DNA of 43,317 nucleotides, taken from NCBI GenBank assembly GCA_034440515.1, contig JAWXCF010000020.1, forward strand, positions 1 to 43,317, read 5' to 3'. A program made the position numbers and the translations under genes. Position 1 is the first letter of the stretch, and each line of letters opens with the position of its first letter. Below the pieces are notes generated by a model. The model made no database searches. It worked only from the letters and a program-made list of their open reading frames with translations, and was not told the origin of the DNA. The stretch is from JAWXCF01 sp034440515. GTDB lineage: Bacteria; Bacteroidota; Bacteroidia; CAILMK01. Of the stretch, positions 10,382-20,203 are shown one piece after another.

Positions 10382-11467
10382 TTATCTTTTGTTGGTTAAG
10401 TTTTGGCTAAGTGCCAAGGCTGAATTGCGATCAAAACCTCTATATAATTCTGAAGTGCTAGTATTGTCTGGATTAGACAACTGGATGGTGAATCCAATAT
10501 TGTGCATTATTCCTAAACTTCTAGCAGCAGAAAATGCGTAGTCTATGGTTAATGGAAGCCTGCCAATCCGAGAATTTAAACCAATACCAGCAGTAGGATA
10601 GTCAAAATCTTTAACATTTACTCTATACCCTGCCCTTAACCTTAACACCTTTAGGTACATATATTCTGCACCTAAAGCTAAATTCTCTGCATTGTCATTT
10701 GGGTGATTTAATTGAAGTTCAACAGTTAATTGTTTTAATTCAGTTTTATAAGGAATCATAGAAACTCCCATTTTAAACACACCACTTAATGGTTGTGGAT
10801 CAGTAGAATTATTAACATTGTAATAAACAGTTTGATCTTGTATTCCTTTTACTTGGCTATTCGGACCAAAGCTCTGCAAAACAACTGCAAAACGTAGGTC
10901 TTTAAAATCTGTTTTGTACAAGAAACCTAAGTCAATTCCAACTGTATTTGCGCCGAATTGCCCCAATTGTTCTCTTATGTATTTAGCTGATACACCTAGA
11001 CTGAAAAAGTCAGAGAGTACTTTAGCATAGCTAATACCTATTGCCATATTGTAAGCATATACATAGTTACCTGTACCAGAGGGTTGAAAAACTGTACGCT
11101 CCTCCATATTTCCAGCATTTAAATAGGTCATATTTAAGCCGAAGTAATTATTCTTTTTATTTAGGTAATTAAATCCTACAAATGAATTAGTTAAGCCTCC
11201 AGACAATACTTTGCTGCTGACAGCAAATGAAGATGTTTTCACATCTGTAATTACGGCAGGATTTATACCTGAGGCATAAGCATCACCCTTGCTGCTGATT
11301 CCAGCCCCACCCATTGCCTCTGCCCTAGGGCTGATATCTAGCTTTAAAAAAGTTAATGTAGATATACCTGCACGTTGTGCCCCTAATTTCGGAAACAGTT
11401 GTGCCTGAGTAACTATAGAACAGCATAAAGCTGATAAGAAAATATAGTATGCTAATAGTTTTCTCAT
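10382..11467 (-). CDS. PorV/PorQ-family outer-membrane protein
   Basis: A 361-residue predicted outer-membrane beta-barrel with a signal peptide (about 1-22, ending TQAQ). The first 70 mature residues carry the family signature: GAQRAG.STL.FL, SPRAEAMGGAG, then the NPAVI turn. The rest alternates aromatic-rich beta strands. PorV shuttles T9SS cargo from the translocon to the sortase, and PorQ belongs to the same fold family. This copy lies in an operon with a TonB-type receptor and two lipoproteins instead of beside porU or other core T9SS genes, so it is more likely a paralogue than the housekeeping PorV. Gaps to both neighbours are 3 bases. A specialised cargo-shuttle role is inference. Confidence 0.8.
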   Translation of the reverse strand: MRKLLAYYIFLSALCCSIVTQAQLFPKLGAQRAGISTLTFLKLDISPRAEAMGGAGISSKGDAYASGINPAVITDVKTSSFAVSSKVLSGGLTNSFVGFNYLNKKNNYFGLNMTYLNAGNMEERTVFQPSGTGNYVYAYNMAIGISYAKVLSDFFSLGVSAKYIREQLGQFGANTVGIDLGFLYKTDFKDLRFAVVLQSFGPNSQVKGIQDQTVYYNVNNSTDPQPLSGVFKMGVSMIPYKTELKQLTVELQLNHPNDNAENLALGAEYMYLKVLRLRAGYRVNVKDFDYPTAGIGLNSRIGRLPLTIDYAFSAARSLGIMHNIGFTIQLSNPDNTSTSELYRGFDRNSALALSQNLTNKR

Positions 11468-11470
11468 ATA

Positions 11471-14320
11471 TTAAAATTGGTAGCTGATACCGTATAAAAT
11501 TTGTCTTGGAGCAAGGTATCTTGCTGGGTTATTTGGTGGGGTGCCACCATCTTGAGGGTGTTGATAAGTCGGGTCACGTTGGTCATATGGTAAAGGGTCA
11601 CCTTGACTGTATGCCTGTCCAGTTACGGGATTAATTATTTGTGCATTGTTGGCGTTAAACACATTTCTAACCTCTATGCTTAAAGCAATGAATCTTCTAT
11701 CCCCAAATTTAAAGTCCTTAGTTAACCTTAAGTCACTGGTAAACCAAGGTGTGCCTAATTTAGAAAACGGTTTATTTGGTACGATTTCATAGATAGGTCT
11801 TCCAGTAGGTGATACCCCATTTTGAACAAATGGAGAATACCTAAGTCCAGATTTATATGACATAGTGTAATACACTCTGAATCCTTTTAACCAAGATGCT
11901 GGTCCAGTCAGTTTCATACTCTTATCTTTATTAAACTTTAAGAATGTAGTATCTGGAGTAATTATCATTATAAACTTAAGGTCAAGTGGCCTATCCCAAG
12001 CTAAGTAGTTTTCCTTACTTGTTGATACAAATCCGTTTTGTATAATTTGCTGCCTGCTCTCTAATGCAGTATTACTTTTACCTGTTGCTATTTGGTATGA
12101 ACCATTTAATATGGCTTTAAATGAACGACCAATACGTCTAGTAATACTAGTCTCTATACCTCTAATTCTAGCATAGTCTTGATTGATAAAGAAGGTTTTT
12201 TCTACAAATCTTCCTTGATTATCTTTAATTGTAGCAGTTCTAGCTACTATATAGTCAAACTTGTCATTATAAAATGCTGTAAGAGTAAAAGCGAAATCTC
12301 TGTTTATTTGTGATTTAATACCCAGTTCATAGCTTACTGTAACCTCTGGGTCTAGGTCAGGGTTACCTAAGTTACTTAGGAAAGACCTGTCTTGAAACAC
12401 TGGGTCAAGACCGGCGTAAACAAACCTAGGGTGCGGTAAACGCATACTGTGGCCGTAATTAAAATACAATACATTGTTATCTGTAACTGGGAAACTCACC
12501 CTTAATTTAGGAAGTAATCTAGCTTTATACCTTCTGCCATCTGGCATTTTTACAGATTTTCTTAAATAATCTTCTCTAGTTGTTTGTAATACTGGTGCGT
12601 TAGGATTACCAACAGCGTCATCTGCAAATGTACCAGGTGCCCAATAGTTTAGCCTTGCACCGAATATAGCTGAAATACCTTTGTAAGTAATATTGTCTTG
12701 CGCAAAGAAACCCCCACTAGCAGGGTTTACTTTCCACACATCATTACTTCTGCCTATGCTACTACTAAGCGTAGTTACTGAATCATTTATTCTGATAGGA
12801 GCCCCTATCCAAGGTTTAAATACATCAATCCATTGATATTCTTGTTCCTTATGTTCGAAACCAAAAGTATAAGCGTGATACTGATTGCTAGGGTTGTAAT
12901 TTACCTTAGCTTTTATGGTCAACTCTTGTGCATAGTGGTCGTGCCATACCTCACTTAATCCATTGTTGTTTATCAATCCAGGTCCGGGGTTTACATAAAT
13001 TACGCTATCCTCTGGGTTATATATAGATATTGGATCTGTAACTATACTGGCCGGGTCATATATTCTATCAACGCTAGCATCTCTAAAAGGCCTTCCATTT
13101 GCATCTGCACGCAAATTAGTAAACAACCTGCTGGCCGTAGCTGATCCAGACCATTTGTCGTTAAATAACTGCGTGTAGTTCAATACACTTAAATTGCTTT
13201 GATGGGTATATGTTGTTGCATTGTCTAGGTTTAATGAGTATGGAAATTGGAAACCTGGTGTTACAATATTGTCAGAGCCTATTATTTGCAAAGCTCTTGT
13301 GTTTTGACTTATACCTAAACTGTGTACATTAGTAAAAGTAATCTTTATGTCTTTACTAAGTTTATAGCTTATTTTCAGAGTATTAGACCAAGAGTTGTCA
13401 TATCTTGGAGCCCAAAAACTATCATTTGATTTAAGTAATGAACTATGTAGTTGTTTTGCCTGACTGCCAAAGTAATGATCAGTTATGTTCATTTGAACGC
13501 TGGTAAATAATGATAGCTTATTTTTAGTATAAGGAATAGGAGTACCTAGGTTAAAGTTAAAAATGTCAGTATTCCAACCAGTTTTATTCTTTGTTCCAAA
13601 ATTATCTCTTTGATAAGAACCACTGGTAGTTAGCTTGTTACCACCTTCCCTAATATTTGCTTGAATAACGCCTGATGAACCGTCACCAAATTCTGCATCT
13701 ACACCTCCAGTTGTTACAGTTAGATTATCTACTGCATTAGAACCTACATCAACACCAAATCCTGTACCTGCTAATGGGTCTTGTGCATTAGCACCATCTA
13801 CTACATATTGTGCCTCATATACACGACCTCCTCTTAATTGTAAACCATCAGGAGTTTGTACTACACCAGGGTTTAATGCAGCTAAATCTTTCACATCTAC
13901 AGCATTCATCTGTTTGATGTCCTCTAGGTTTAATTTATATTTTGTATCTGGATCTTGCAGGTTATAAAGCGCAGCAGTACCATATACTGTTACATCAATA
14001 GATGATGTTTTTTCTGACATTTTTATAATTAAAACATTGTCGCCTGCATTAACCTTGAATCCGCCATATATATAGGTTGCAAAACCTGCATAAAATGCTT
14101 TGATTGTGAATTCACCAATCTTAACGTTATTTACTACAAAACTTCCATCATCTTTGGTTATTGCACCATTGTAGGTACCTACTACGACAACCTTTACACT
14201 TGGCATAGGTGCGCCTGTTTCGTTATTATATACAAATCCACTTATAGTAGATTGGCAAAAAACGGGGCTGGCTAAACATAGGGTGATTAAAACCAGTAAA
14301 CTCTTTATACAATTTCTCAT
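11471..14320 (-). CDS. TonB-dependent receptor with CarboxypepD_reg-like domain
   Basis: About 949 residues from the ATG at 14320. This start gives a clean signal peptide (MRNCIKSLLVLITL...FCQS) and sits one base after the stop of the upstream gene. An in-frame ATG at 14338 would overlap that gene and add six residues. Mature residues to about 105 form a CarboxypepD_reg-like beta sandwich (SGFVYNNETGAPMPSVKV). A plug domain follows (about 125-230, with LNPGVVQTPDGLQLRGGR and YVVDGANAQDP), then a long 22-strand-type barrel ending in YGISYQF with a terminal Phe. This is the SusC-like/TonB architecture for energised uptake or surface transport. No SusD partner is adjacent; two lipoproteins and a PorV-like barrel take that place. 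The substrate is unknown. Confidence 0.88.
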   Translation of the reverse strand: MRNCIKSLLVLITLCLASPVFCQSTISGFVYNNETGAPMPSVKVVVVGTYNGAITKDDGSFVVNNVKIGEFTIKAFYAGFATYIYGGFKVNAGDNVLIIKMSEKTSSIDVTVYGTAALYNLQDPDTKYKLNLEDIKQMNAVDVKDLAALNPGVVQTPDGLQLRGGRVYEAQYVVDGANAQDPLAGTGFGVDVGSNAVDNLTVTTGGVDAEFGDGSSGVIQANIREGGNKLTTSGSYQRDNFGTKNKTGWNTDIFNFNLGTPIPYTKNKLSLFTSVQMNITDHYFGSQAKQLHSSLLKSNDSFWAPRYDNSWSNTLKISYKLSKDIKITFTNVHSLGISQNTRALQIIGSDNIVTPGFQFPYSLNLDNATTYTHQSNLSVLNYTQLFNDKWSGSATASRLFTNLRADANGRPFRDASVDRIYDPASIVTDPISIYNPEDSVIYVNPGPGLINNNGLSEVWHDHYAQELTIKAKVNYNPSNQYHAYTFGFEHKEQEYQWIDVFKPWIGAPIRINDSVTTLSSSIGRSNDVWKVNPASGGFFAQDNITYKGISAIFGARLNYWAPGTFADDAVGNPNAPVLQTTREDYLRKSVKMPDGRRYKARLLPKLRVSFPVTDNNVLYFNYGHSMRLPHPRFVYAGLDPVFQDRSFLSNLGNPDLDPEVTVSYELGIKSQINRDFAFTLTAFYNDKFDYIVARTATIKDNQGRFVEKTFFINQDYARIRGIETSITRRIGRSFKAILNGSYQIATGKSNTALESRQQIIQNGFVSTSKENYLAWDRPLDLKFIMIITPDTTFLKFNKDKSMKLTGPASWLKGFRVYYTMSYKSGLRYSPFVQNGVSPTGRPIYEIVPNKPFSKLGTPWFTSDLRLTKDFKFGDRRFIALSIEVRNVFNANNAQIINPVTGQAYSQGDPLPYDQRDPTYQHPQDGGTPPNNPARYLAPRQILYGISYQF

Positions 14321-14321
14321 A

Positions 14322-15785
14322 TTACCAGTTAAATTCATTTTTTAGGACTTTGGTGAAAAAATCTTTCAAAGCAACAGGGTCTTTGGTTAGATATTGAATT
14401 TCTACAGTTAAAAACACTTGATTTACTTTACCATTTGGAGTCAAAGTTTTAGCACCTACCACATTTGGTCCAGCATATCCTGCTGCACGTTGCATTTGTG
14501 CTCTATACAGTACTTTTGCATTCGGCTTTAAGAATACTGGGTCTATTCCAATTATAAATTGTTCTGATACTAGGGTAGGGTACCCTATTCCATTAATTGG
14601 GTCTGGTACCAAACCACTATCTATCGGAATTCTAGCTTGGCCTGAACCATAATAAAAACTATCTATTGGGCTAAAGTCTTTTACTGTACTAATTGCTTCC
14701 ACATCAATTGGAAAACTAGCTGAAACAAGCAACTTGCCATTGCTATTTAGAAAGCTTTGTAAACTAGCACTGGCATATTCTAATATTAGTTTACCGTCCT
14801 TTCTAGTTCCATCTGCAGCAAAGAATATCTTATCGTAAAGTTTATATAATATGGTTGCAGTTGGTGTCCAAAATGGAGGTATGTTTTTTCCAGCACCTAC
14901 GGTGTAGTCTTGTATATCATAATTTCCATAGACTGAAGCAACCACTGGTAAAATGGTTGTTTTAAAGTCAGGGCTAGTTGCTGTACCTACTACGACAAGC
15001 AGGTCACTTTTCTTAGATTGAATATATAGAATTTTAGTACTATCTCTCTTACTGTAAGTTCCTGCATTGTCTTTTGCACGTAGGTAAATTCTGTTGTTTC
15101 CATTTAGTTCGAATCCGTTCATCAGACCAGTTAATAACACTGGAGTTGAACCTGAATATACTTTGAATGAGGTTGCTCCAGTTGTAGTAGGATTGCTAGC
15201 CTCAAAGGTTAAGAAATTGGAACTTTTTGGTACATTGTACCAATTGCCATTATTGGCTTTTATTTGAATGCTATCTATTGTTTGAATTCCGTCTATATCA
15301 CTTATTTCATAAAATATTGAGAATACTGGTAAAACACTATCAGTCGGTGCTTTAATTCTATTAATGGCTATTGTTGGCGGGGTATTTCTAATAGGTACCC
15401 TTAATACTGCGGGTGATTTATCTGTATTGTTATCGTTGTCTATTGACCTAACATAAAATGTGATATCAGTTGTGTCAGAATTGGGTTGAAAAGTAAATCT
15501 AAATGTAGAGTCATTTCTATTCGTTTTTATCCAATTGGTATTGTCGAGAGATATCTCAAACTTGGTTATGAATCCATCTTTGTCGCTACCGCTCCAATAG
15601 ATGCTAACAACACTATTTAATCTATTTTCCCCAGATAAATTGATAGAATTTAACGAAATAGTAGTTTCAGGGTCATTATTAATTATTTGACTGTCTTTTT
15701 TACAAGAGTATATACAGACAGCACAAGCTATAAACAAAACTGCATAAAATGCAGTAATTTTTGAATTGAAGTATCGATTTTTCAA
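14322..15785 (-). CDS. Lipoprotein with Ig/FN3-like modules, first gene of operon
   Basis: A 487-residue lipoprotein. The hydrophobic stretch ends CIYSCKKD, with Cys28 the probable lipidated residue. Residues about 40-255 look like two Ig/FN3-like modules (SGSDKDGFITKFEISLDN; RSIDNDNNTDKSPAVLRV; YEISDIDGIQTIDSIQI). The C-terminal half contains LLVVVGTA and a later SFLNSNGKLLVSASF, faintly like a GATase/ThuA-type alpha-beta fold; this is a weak impression. The only usable start is TTG at 15785: there is no ATG nearby and a TGA lies about ten codons upstream in frame. It precedes the receptor gene by one base. It may be the surface lipoprotein partner of that receptor, but this is not a recognised SusD. 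Confidence 0.72.
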   Translation of the reverse strand: MKNRYFNSKITAFYAVLFIACAVCIYSCKKDSQIINNDPETTISLNSINLSGENRLNSVVSIYWSGSDKDGFITKFEISLDNTNWIKTNRNDSTFRFTFQPNSDTTDITFYVRSIDNDNNTDKSPAVLRVPIRNTPPTIAINRIKAPTDSVLPVFSIFYEISDIDGIQTIDSIQIKANNGNWYNVPKSSNFLTFEASNPTTTGATSFKVYSGSTPVLLTGLMNGFELNGNNRIYLRAKDNAGTYSKRDSTKILYIQSKKSDLLVVVGTATSPDFKTTILPVVASVYGNYDIQDYTVGAGKNIPPFWTPTATILYKLYDKIFFAADGTRKDGKLILEYASASLQSFLNSNGKLLVSASFPIDVEAISTVKDFSPIDSFYYGSGQARIPIDSGLVPDPINGIGYPTLVSEQFIIGIDPVFLKPNAKVLYRAQMQRAAGYAGPNVVGAKTLTPNGKVNQVFLTVEIQYLTKDPVALKDFFTKVLKNEFNW

Positions 15786-15828
15786 ATCAATGTAGGTTAA
15801 AGTATTGTATCAGATTGGAAGGAAAAGT

Positions 15829-15868
15829 AAAAAAACCGACAAGCAACAGTTGCCTAGTGCCTGTCGGT
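15829..15868 (-). terminator. Rho-independent terminator after the OB-fold T9SS gene
   Basis: On the minus strand ACCGACA (15868-15862) pairs perfectly with TGTCGGT (15841-15835) and a run of T residues follows (15835-15829). It lies between the stop at 15876 and the start at 15785, so it separates the secreted-protein operon from the outer-membrane operon. Confidence 0.75.
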
Positions 15869-15875
15869 GTATAGA

Positions 15876-18044
15876 TTATTTGCTCACAACAAATTTACCA
15901 CGGCTGATAAAGCCTTGAGTTGCATTTGTCATAGTTACAGTGTAGATACCAGCAGGCATATCTACATCTATACGATAATTAGTAGTGTAGGCAGGAATTG
16001 TATAGGTTCTTACCATTCTACCACTCATATCAGTAACTGCAATAGTAGTATTAGCTTTCAATACAAAACCTTCGACTTCTAAATTGATGTGACCAGAAGT
16101 TACCGGGTTAGGATACAAGTTTACACTAGCACCAGGAATTGTAGCAGTAAGGATAGAAAGAGTATCTATTTTCTCAATTGAGATTTTGAAGAAATCTTTA
16201 TTATTTCTAGGCATCAACTTAAAGTTGCTGAAGCTAAAGAACATTACACCTTTTACACTGTCCATAAATGTACCTACTTTAACAACAATTGGATTCACTT
16301 TCATAATACCGTCTCTAGTTGCCCAGATTGAGTCATTTACATAAGATACGTTTAATGAAGAATAAGCTGAAGTACCAGATACACGACCTGCAATTACTCT
16401 AGTACCTGCATTAGGATCGTTAATATCAACACCTACTCTATACTCTGCATTGTTACCTGTTAGGTCAGCATTTTTTCTAACAACTCTTACTTTACCAGTA
16501 TCATTAGCTAGAGTAATCAACATATTTTCATATTGCTCATTACCAGCGAAATCGTACTTTGTAAATACGCTTGGGCTAAGTTTAATTGCATTGATAGAAC
16601 CCGTACCTATTTTGTTTACTGTGCTTACATTGGTTAAAGTAGTTACACCAAAGTTTTCTTTTACAGTACCAGTTACAGTTACTTTATCATTTATTTTCAA
16701 AGTCGAAAGCGTTGCATTCTGAGTAACTTGTAATCCACCCCAACCAGAAGTACCCTCTTGTTGAATAAATACAAAACCTAAGTTATCTGCCTCAGCAGAT
16801 GCAATCACTGTACCTGTTACAGTTACTTCCATATCTAAATAACCAGAGTTACCATTTGTGTAAGGTGTGTATTGTACGTCAAATATCTGCAAACCAGCTG
16901 CTCTTACTCTATAGAATAAAGGATTAGATACTCCTGTAGGTACAGCTGGGTTAGATGAAATACGTGTAGGAGCAGTGTTATCTTCTGCTGATACGTAATA
17001 TTTAACAAAAGAACCGTCAGCCTGAGCAGGTATAGTACCTGTGAAAAGGTTACCAACTGCAGTCATAGCTACCTCTTGGTACGTATTGTTCCCAACACCA
17101 ATAGCGTAGAATAAGCTCACTTTTTTAATGCCACGAGCACTAGTCACTGTAGAAGATACATTTACTGTATTTGTAGCAGTTGGGGCTATTAAGTTTCTAA
17201 TTGGCAAAGTTATAGATGGTGCAGCGGACTCAAAACGGTAGTGAGAAGTGTCAAAAGGGTGAATTTCATAACCACGACCAGTTGATCCAGTACATCCATT
17301 TCTTGAGTGCAAAATAATACCTCTAACATAGCTTAATTTGTCACCGACGTTAGGTGCTGTGAATGTACCGCCACCTGCAGGTAGTTTTTGAACCACGAAC
17401 CTGTCTGATACGTTCATTAAATTACCGCTGGCATCAGAAACATAGAAACTTACACGACTGTTGCTTGAAAATGGGTCAACACTTACTACAGTTAAGTTAT
17501 CAACTTGAACAAATGTTCCTTCCCATTTCTCACCTGTTGGCAATTTGTTTTGTTTCAAATTGTCATTTAAATCAGACAAATTGATTTTGTTAATTCTAAC
17601 TGGTCTATTGCTGGCCAATGTTTTAACAGATACAACACCAGATCCAGTGGATGGAATGATTTCACTCTCACCTTGGAACTCTTCTACTTTACCAGTTATC
17701 TCAACAGAGTCACCTGCTAATAAATCGCGTAAATCTATAGAAGTTGCAGCAGAACAAGAACCAAAAATGTCTAATCCTGAGAATGCACCGGTACCATTTT
17801 GAATCCAAATATTCCTACTGTTTAATGCCGTACAACCTGTACTTGTTTGGCGAGATAAGTTACCACTTGTCACGACAACACCACGAACTGTAACAGTTTT
17901 TCCTTTTAAAGAAGAACTGTCAACACAATTTCCCAAATCAGTAGCTGATACTGTTTGGATCTGCTGAATCGTAACTACTTGTGCACTCATAGTTGCCGCA
18001 ACTAGAAGACTCAGACCTAATAAGGGTAAAAACTTTCTTTTCAT
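15876..18044 (-). CDS. T9SS type A cargo rich in OB-fold-like domains
   Basis: A 722-residue secreted protein with a signal peptide (MKRKFLPLLGLSLLVAATMSAQ). Two regions read as OB-fold-like strands of the kind found in extracellular nucleases and DUF5689 proteins: about 35-245 (GKTVTVRGVVVTSG, IWIQNGTG, AGDSVEITGKVEEF) and about 390-600 (LDMEVTVTGTVIAS, FVFIQQEG, INDKVTVTGTVKE). An FN3-like module (about 260-370) lies between them and a type A sorting domain begins at about 640 with VNLYPNP. No catalytic site is visible. It is the last gene of a three-gene operon that starts with an EEP-fold nuclease/phosphatase, 17 bases after the middle gene. In ExeM-like nucleases OB-fold and EEP domains occur in one chain, so a binding partner for that enzyme is a reasonable inference. 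Confidence 0.78.
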   Translation of the reverse strand: MKRKFLPLLGLSLLVAATMSAQVVTIQQIQTVSATDLGNCVDSSSLKGKTVTVRGVVVTSGNLSRQTSTGCTALNSRNIWIQNGTGAFSGLDIFGSCSAATSIDLRDLLAGDSVEITGKVEEFQGESEIIPSTGSGVVSVKTLASNRPVRINKINLSDLNDNLKQNKLPTGEKWEGTFVQVDNLTVVSVDPFSSNSRVSFYVSDASGNLMNVSDRFVVQKLPAGGGTFTAPNVGDKLSYVRGIILHSRNGCTGSTGRGYEIHPFDTSHYRFESAAPSITLPIRNLIAPTATNTVNVSSTVTSARGIKKVSLFYAIGVGNNTYQEVAMTAVGNLFTGTIPAQADGSFVKYYVSAEDNTAPTRISSNPAVPTGVSNPLFYRVRAAGLQIFDVQYTPYTNGNSGYLDMEVTVTGTVIASAEADNLGFVFIQQEGTSGWGGLQVTQNATLSTLKINDKVTVTGTVKENFGVTTLTNVSTVNKIGTGSINAIKLSPSVFTKYDFAGNEQYENMLITLANDTGKVRVVRKNADLTGNNAEYRVGVDINDPNAGTRVIAGRVSGTSAYSSLNVSYVNDSIWATRDGIMKVNPIVVKVGTFMDSVKGVMFFSFSNFKLMPRNNKDFFKISIEKIDTLSILTATIPGASVNLYPNPVTSGHINLEVEGFVLKANTTIAVTDMSGRMVRTYTIPAYTTNYRIDVDMPAGIYTVTMTNATQGFISRGKFVVSK

Positions 18045-18061
18045 ATTAATTGATCACTAAA

Positions 18062-20179
18062 TTATTTCACTATTACAAATCGTCCTTTAAACTGCTTGTT
18101 ATCGTCAAGGTTTTCTACAGTAAATATGTAAATACCCCTAGCGATAATTTGCCTACTATCAGAAAGCATATCCCAAGCGTGTTCTCCACCAGAGAAAGCA
18201 GTTCTAGTAGGGTCACTATTCGTAGCAAACCACCTCACATCGCTTCCATTATAGCTGGGGTCGTGTCTAATGGTTTGAACTAAGTCGCCCGCAGTAGTAT
18301 AAATTTTTATTACACATCTGGCAGGTAGGTTACTAAAGTATATTTTTCTTTCTTCCTCATATCTTCTAGACCCTTCCCACTCTGCACCAGCATAATATGG
18401 GTTTGGATAAACAAATGGTTGGTCAGTTTTAATAGAGTTATTTGCAGGTTTTCCGGGGAATACCCTCCTCATAGTAGCAAGGGGAGTACTTTCTAGCGAC
18501 TCCAAATCATTAGACTCATCACCTTCATCAAATGCCGTAATTGCAATGGCGTGTTGCCATCCGTTTTGTATGTTATTTATGGTGTATTTGTAAGTGTATT
18601 TAACAGAATCGTTTTCAAATGTGACCGGTGTAGAAAGTTTTATGTCGTCAAAACCAGTGTTGTAGAATAAGTTATTACCTCTTTTATCAAATTCTGCAAC
18701 ACGCTCTAAATTACCCAATAAATCAGTTTCACCTTGAACGTCAAATCCGAAATGAGTTTTATAAATTCTATATCCTTCAAAATCTTTTTTGTTGCTGATT
18801 GGGTCAACTGATTGTTCAGAATTATCTGCCCAATATACGTCAATTTTATTGTCACCAGGTACAAATTTTAAATAAGGTAAATTTGGAGGACTTGGTAAAA
18901 TAAATCTAGTGATTTTACCGTCACGGTCTCTGTCTTCACCTGGGTCTAGCACGCCATTAAAGTTGACATCTTCACCATTATATGTTCTTTGTGCCCAATT
19001 TGCATTTTGCGCTAAAATTTTCTTTTGTACTGGGTTGTCTTGTGTCACACTATTGCCATCCTCATTCATCTTGGCACAAACTAGTGCAAATGATATGTTG
19101 ATAGTTTGCCCTGGATCAAGAGTTTTAAACGGTCCTACAGATATCATTGAAGATCTGTTACCTGCTAATCTTAATGAATTTAGAATGCTCTTAAAATCAA
19201 TATTTGGATTGGTATTTAAACCTTGACTTAGCTTACTGTAGCGACCATTATCTGTAGATGGGAAGAATAATATCGGGTCACTCGCATTATTAAATTGCCA
19301 AGAGTTATAATGAAGCTTAAAGTCTTTCTCATACTTAGGGTGGTGATTACCTCTGCTATCATCAGAACCTAAATACATACAGCCGATATAACTACGTGTA
19401 AAAGCAGTATCACCAGCTGGGTCAAACTCATAACCCATAGCTAATGAGTCTATGTAACCATTGCCACCTTTATTAAAGAATGCTGTCCCTCCTAGTGGAG
19501 TAACATTTACATTTCTAACTACCATATCCGTCCAATAGCCCATATACACGCTATCGTACTTATTTTTAGAAGCATTGGTAATGCTCATATTTACAATCAC
19601 AAAGAAATTGGCAAAACTGTAGTTCCAATTATAGGTTTCACAGTGTACCTTGATTCCCAATGGGTTAACGTGGCCAGCAATGGGTATTGTAGTACCAGGA
19701 ACAAACCTGTTACTATCGCTAAAGTCACAAAAGAAATCTTGATGACTAATTGCTTTTGGCGAGTAATTCGGATTATCAATTAAACTACTACGAGTATTAA
19801 GTTTAGAACCAGGGCTAGCGGAAAATTCAAATCCACCCTTACCAGTTGAATAACCAGTTGCATCGTCAATACAACCTGTAGTTACCAAACTTTGGCCAGC
19901 ACTCTGAACTCCTACCCAAAGACCACCTTCAAACAAATGCTCAATACCACTATTTACAGGATATTCAAAACTTGGATAATTTAGTATAGCAAAGCTTCCT
20001 TTGAAACTATTGCCTATGATACCTAAATTGCTAACTGTAGCACCTACGTTACTTACGGTAGTTACTTTCTCCTCATAACTAGCTTGAGAACAGGCCAGTT
20101 TTGACAATGTAAGCAAAAATGCTATTGATATAATTTTTAAGCGCAAAATGTTTAATCTATTTTGTGTAGCAAATTTCAA
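18062..20179 (-). CDS. T9SS type A cargo of unknown function, 705 residues
   Basis: A secreted protein of about 705 residues with a signal peptide (core ISIAFLLTL, then LACSQ). I do not recognise a named domain in residues 30-440. It has Gly-rich strands (GGLWVGVQSAG), a Ca-binding-like DVNFNGVLDPGEDRDRDGK near 405-425, and an FN3-like stretch (YLKFVPGDNKIDVYWADNSE) near 440-530. From about 590 comes FVYPNPYYAGAEWEGS and a FlgD-like sorting region ending GRFVIVK, typical of type A carriers in Bacteroidota and Ignavibacteria. The start is TTG at 20179. No ATG or GTG lies before the signal peptide, and the stop of the upstream gene is eight codons upstream in the same frame. It is the middle gene of the operon. 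Confidence 0.72.
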   Translation of the reverse strand: MKFATQNRLNILRLKIISIAFLLTLSKLACSQASYEEKVTTVSNVGATVSNLGIIGNSFKGSFAILNYPSFEYPVNSGIEHLFEGGLWVGVQSAGQSLVTTGCIDDATGYSTGKGGFEFSASPGSKLNTRSSLIDNPNYSPKAISHQDFFCDFSDSNRFVPGTTIPIAGHVNPLGIKVHCETYNWNYSFANFFVIVNMSITNASKNKYDSVYMGYWTDMVVRNVNVTPLGGTAFFNKGGNGYIDSLAMGYEFDPAGDTAFTRSYIGCMYLGSDDSRGNHHPKYEKDFKLHYNSWQFNNASDPILFFPSTDNGRYSKLSQGLNTNPNIDFKSILNSLRLAGNRSSMISVGPFKTLDPGQTINISFALVCAKMNEDGNSVTQDNPVQKKILAQNANWAQRTYNGEDVNFNGVLDPGEDRDRDGKITRFILPSPPNLPYLKFVPGDNKIDVYWADNSEQSVDPISNKKDFEGYRIYKTHFGFDVQGETDLLGNLERVAEFDKRGNNLFYNTGFDDIKLSTPVTFENDSVKYTYKYTINNIQNGWQHAIAITAFDEGDESNDLESLESTPLATMRRVFPGKPANNSIKTDQPFVYPNPYYAGAEWEGSRRYEEERKIYFSNLPARCVIKIYTTAGDLVQTIRHDPSYNGSDVRWFATNSDPTRTAFSGGEHAWDMLSDSRQIIARGIYIFTVENLDDNKQFKGRFVIVK

Positions 20180-20203
20180 TTGATTATACTGATTTGTATC
20201 GAT

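Noticed and set aside
15783..15790. TTGATTTG on the minus strand as -7 box of the outer-membrane operon
   Set aside because: It mismatches the consensus at the second base and contains the start codon itself.
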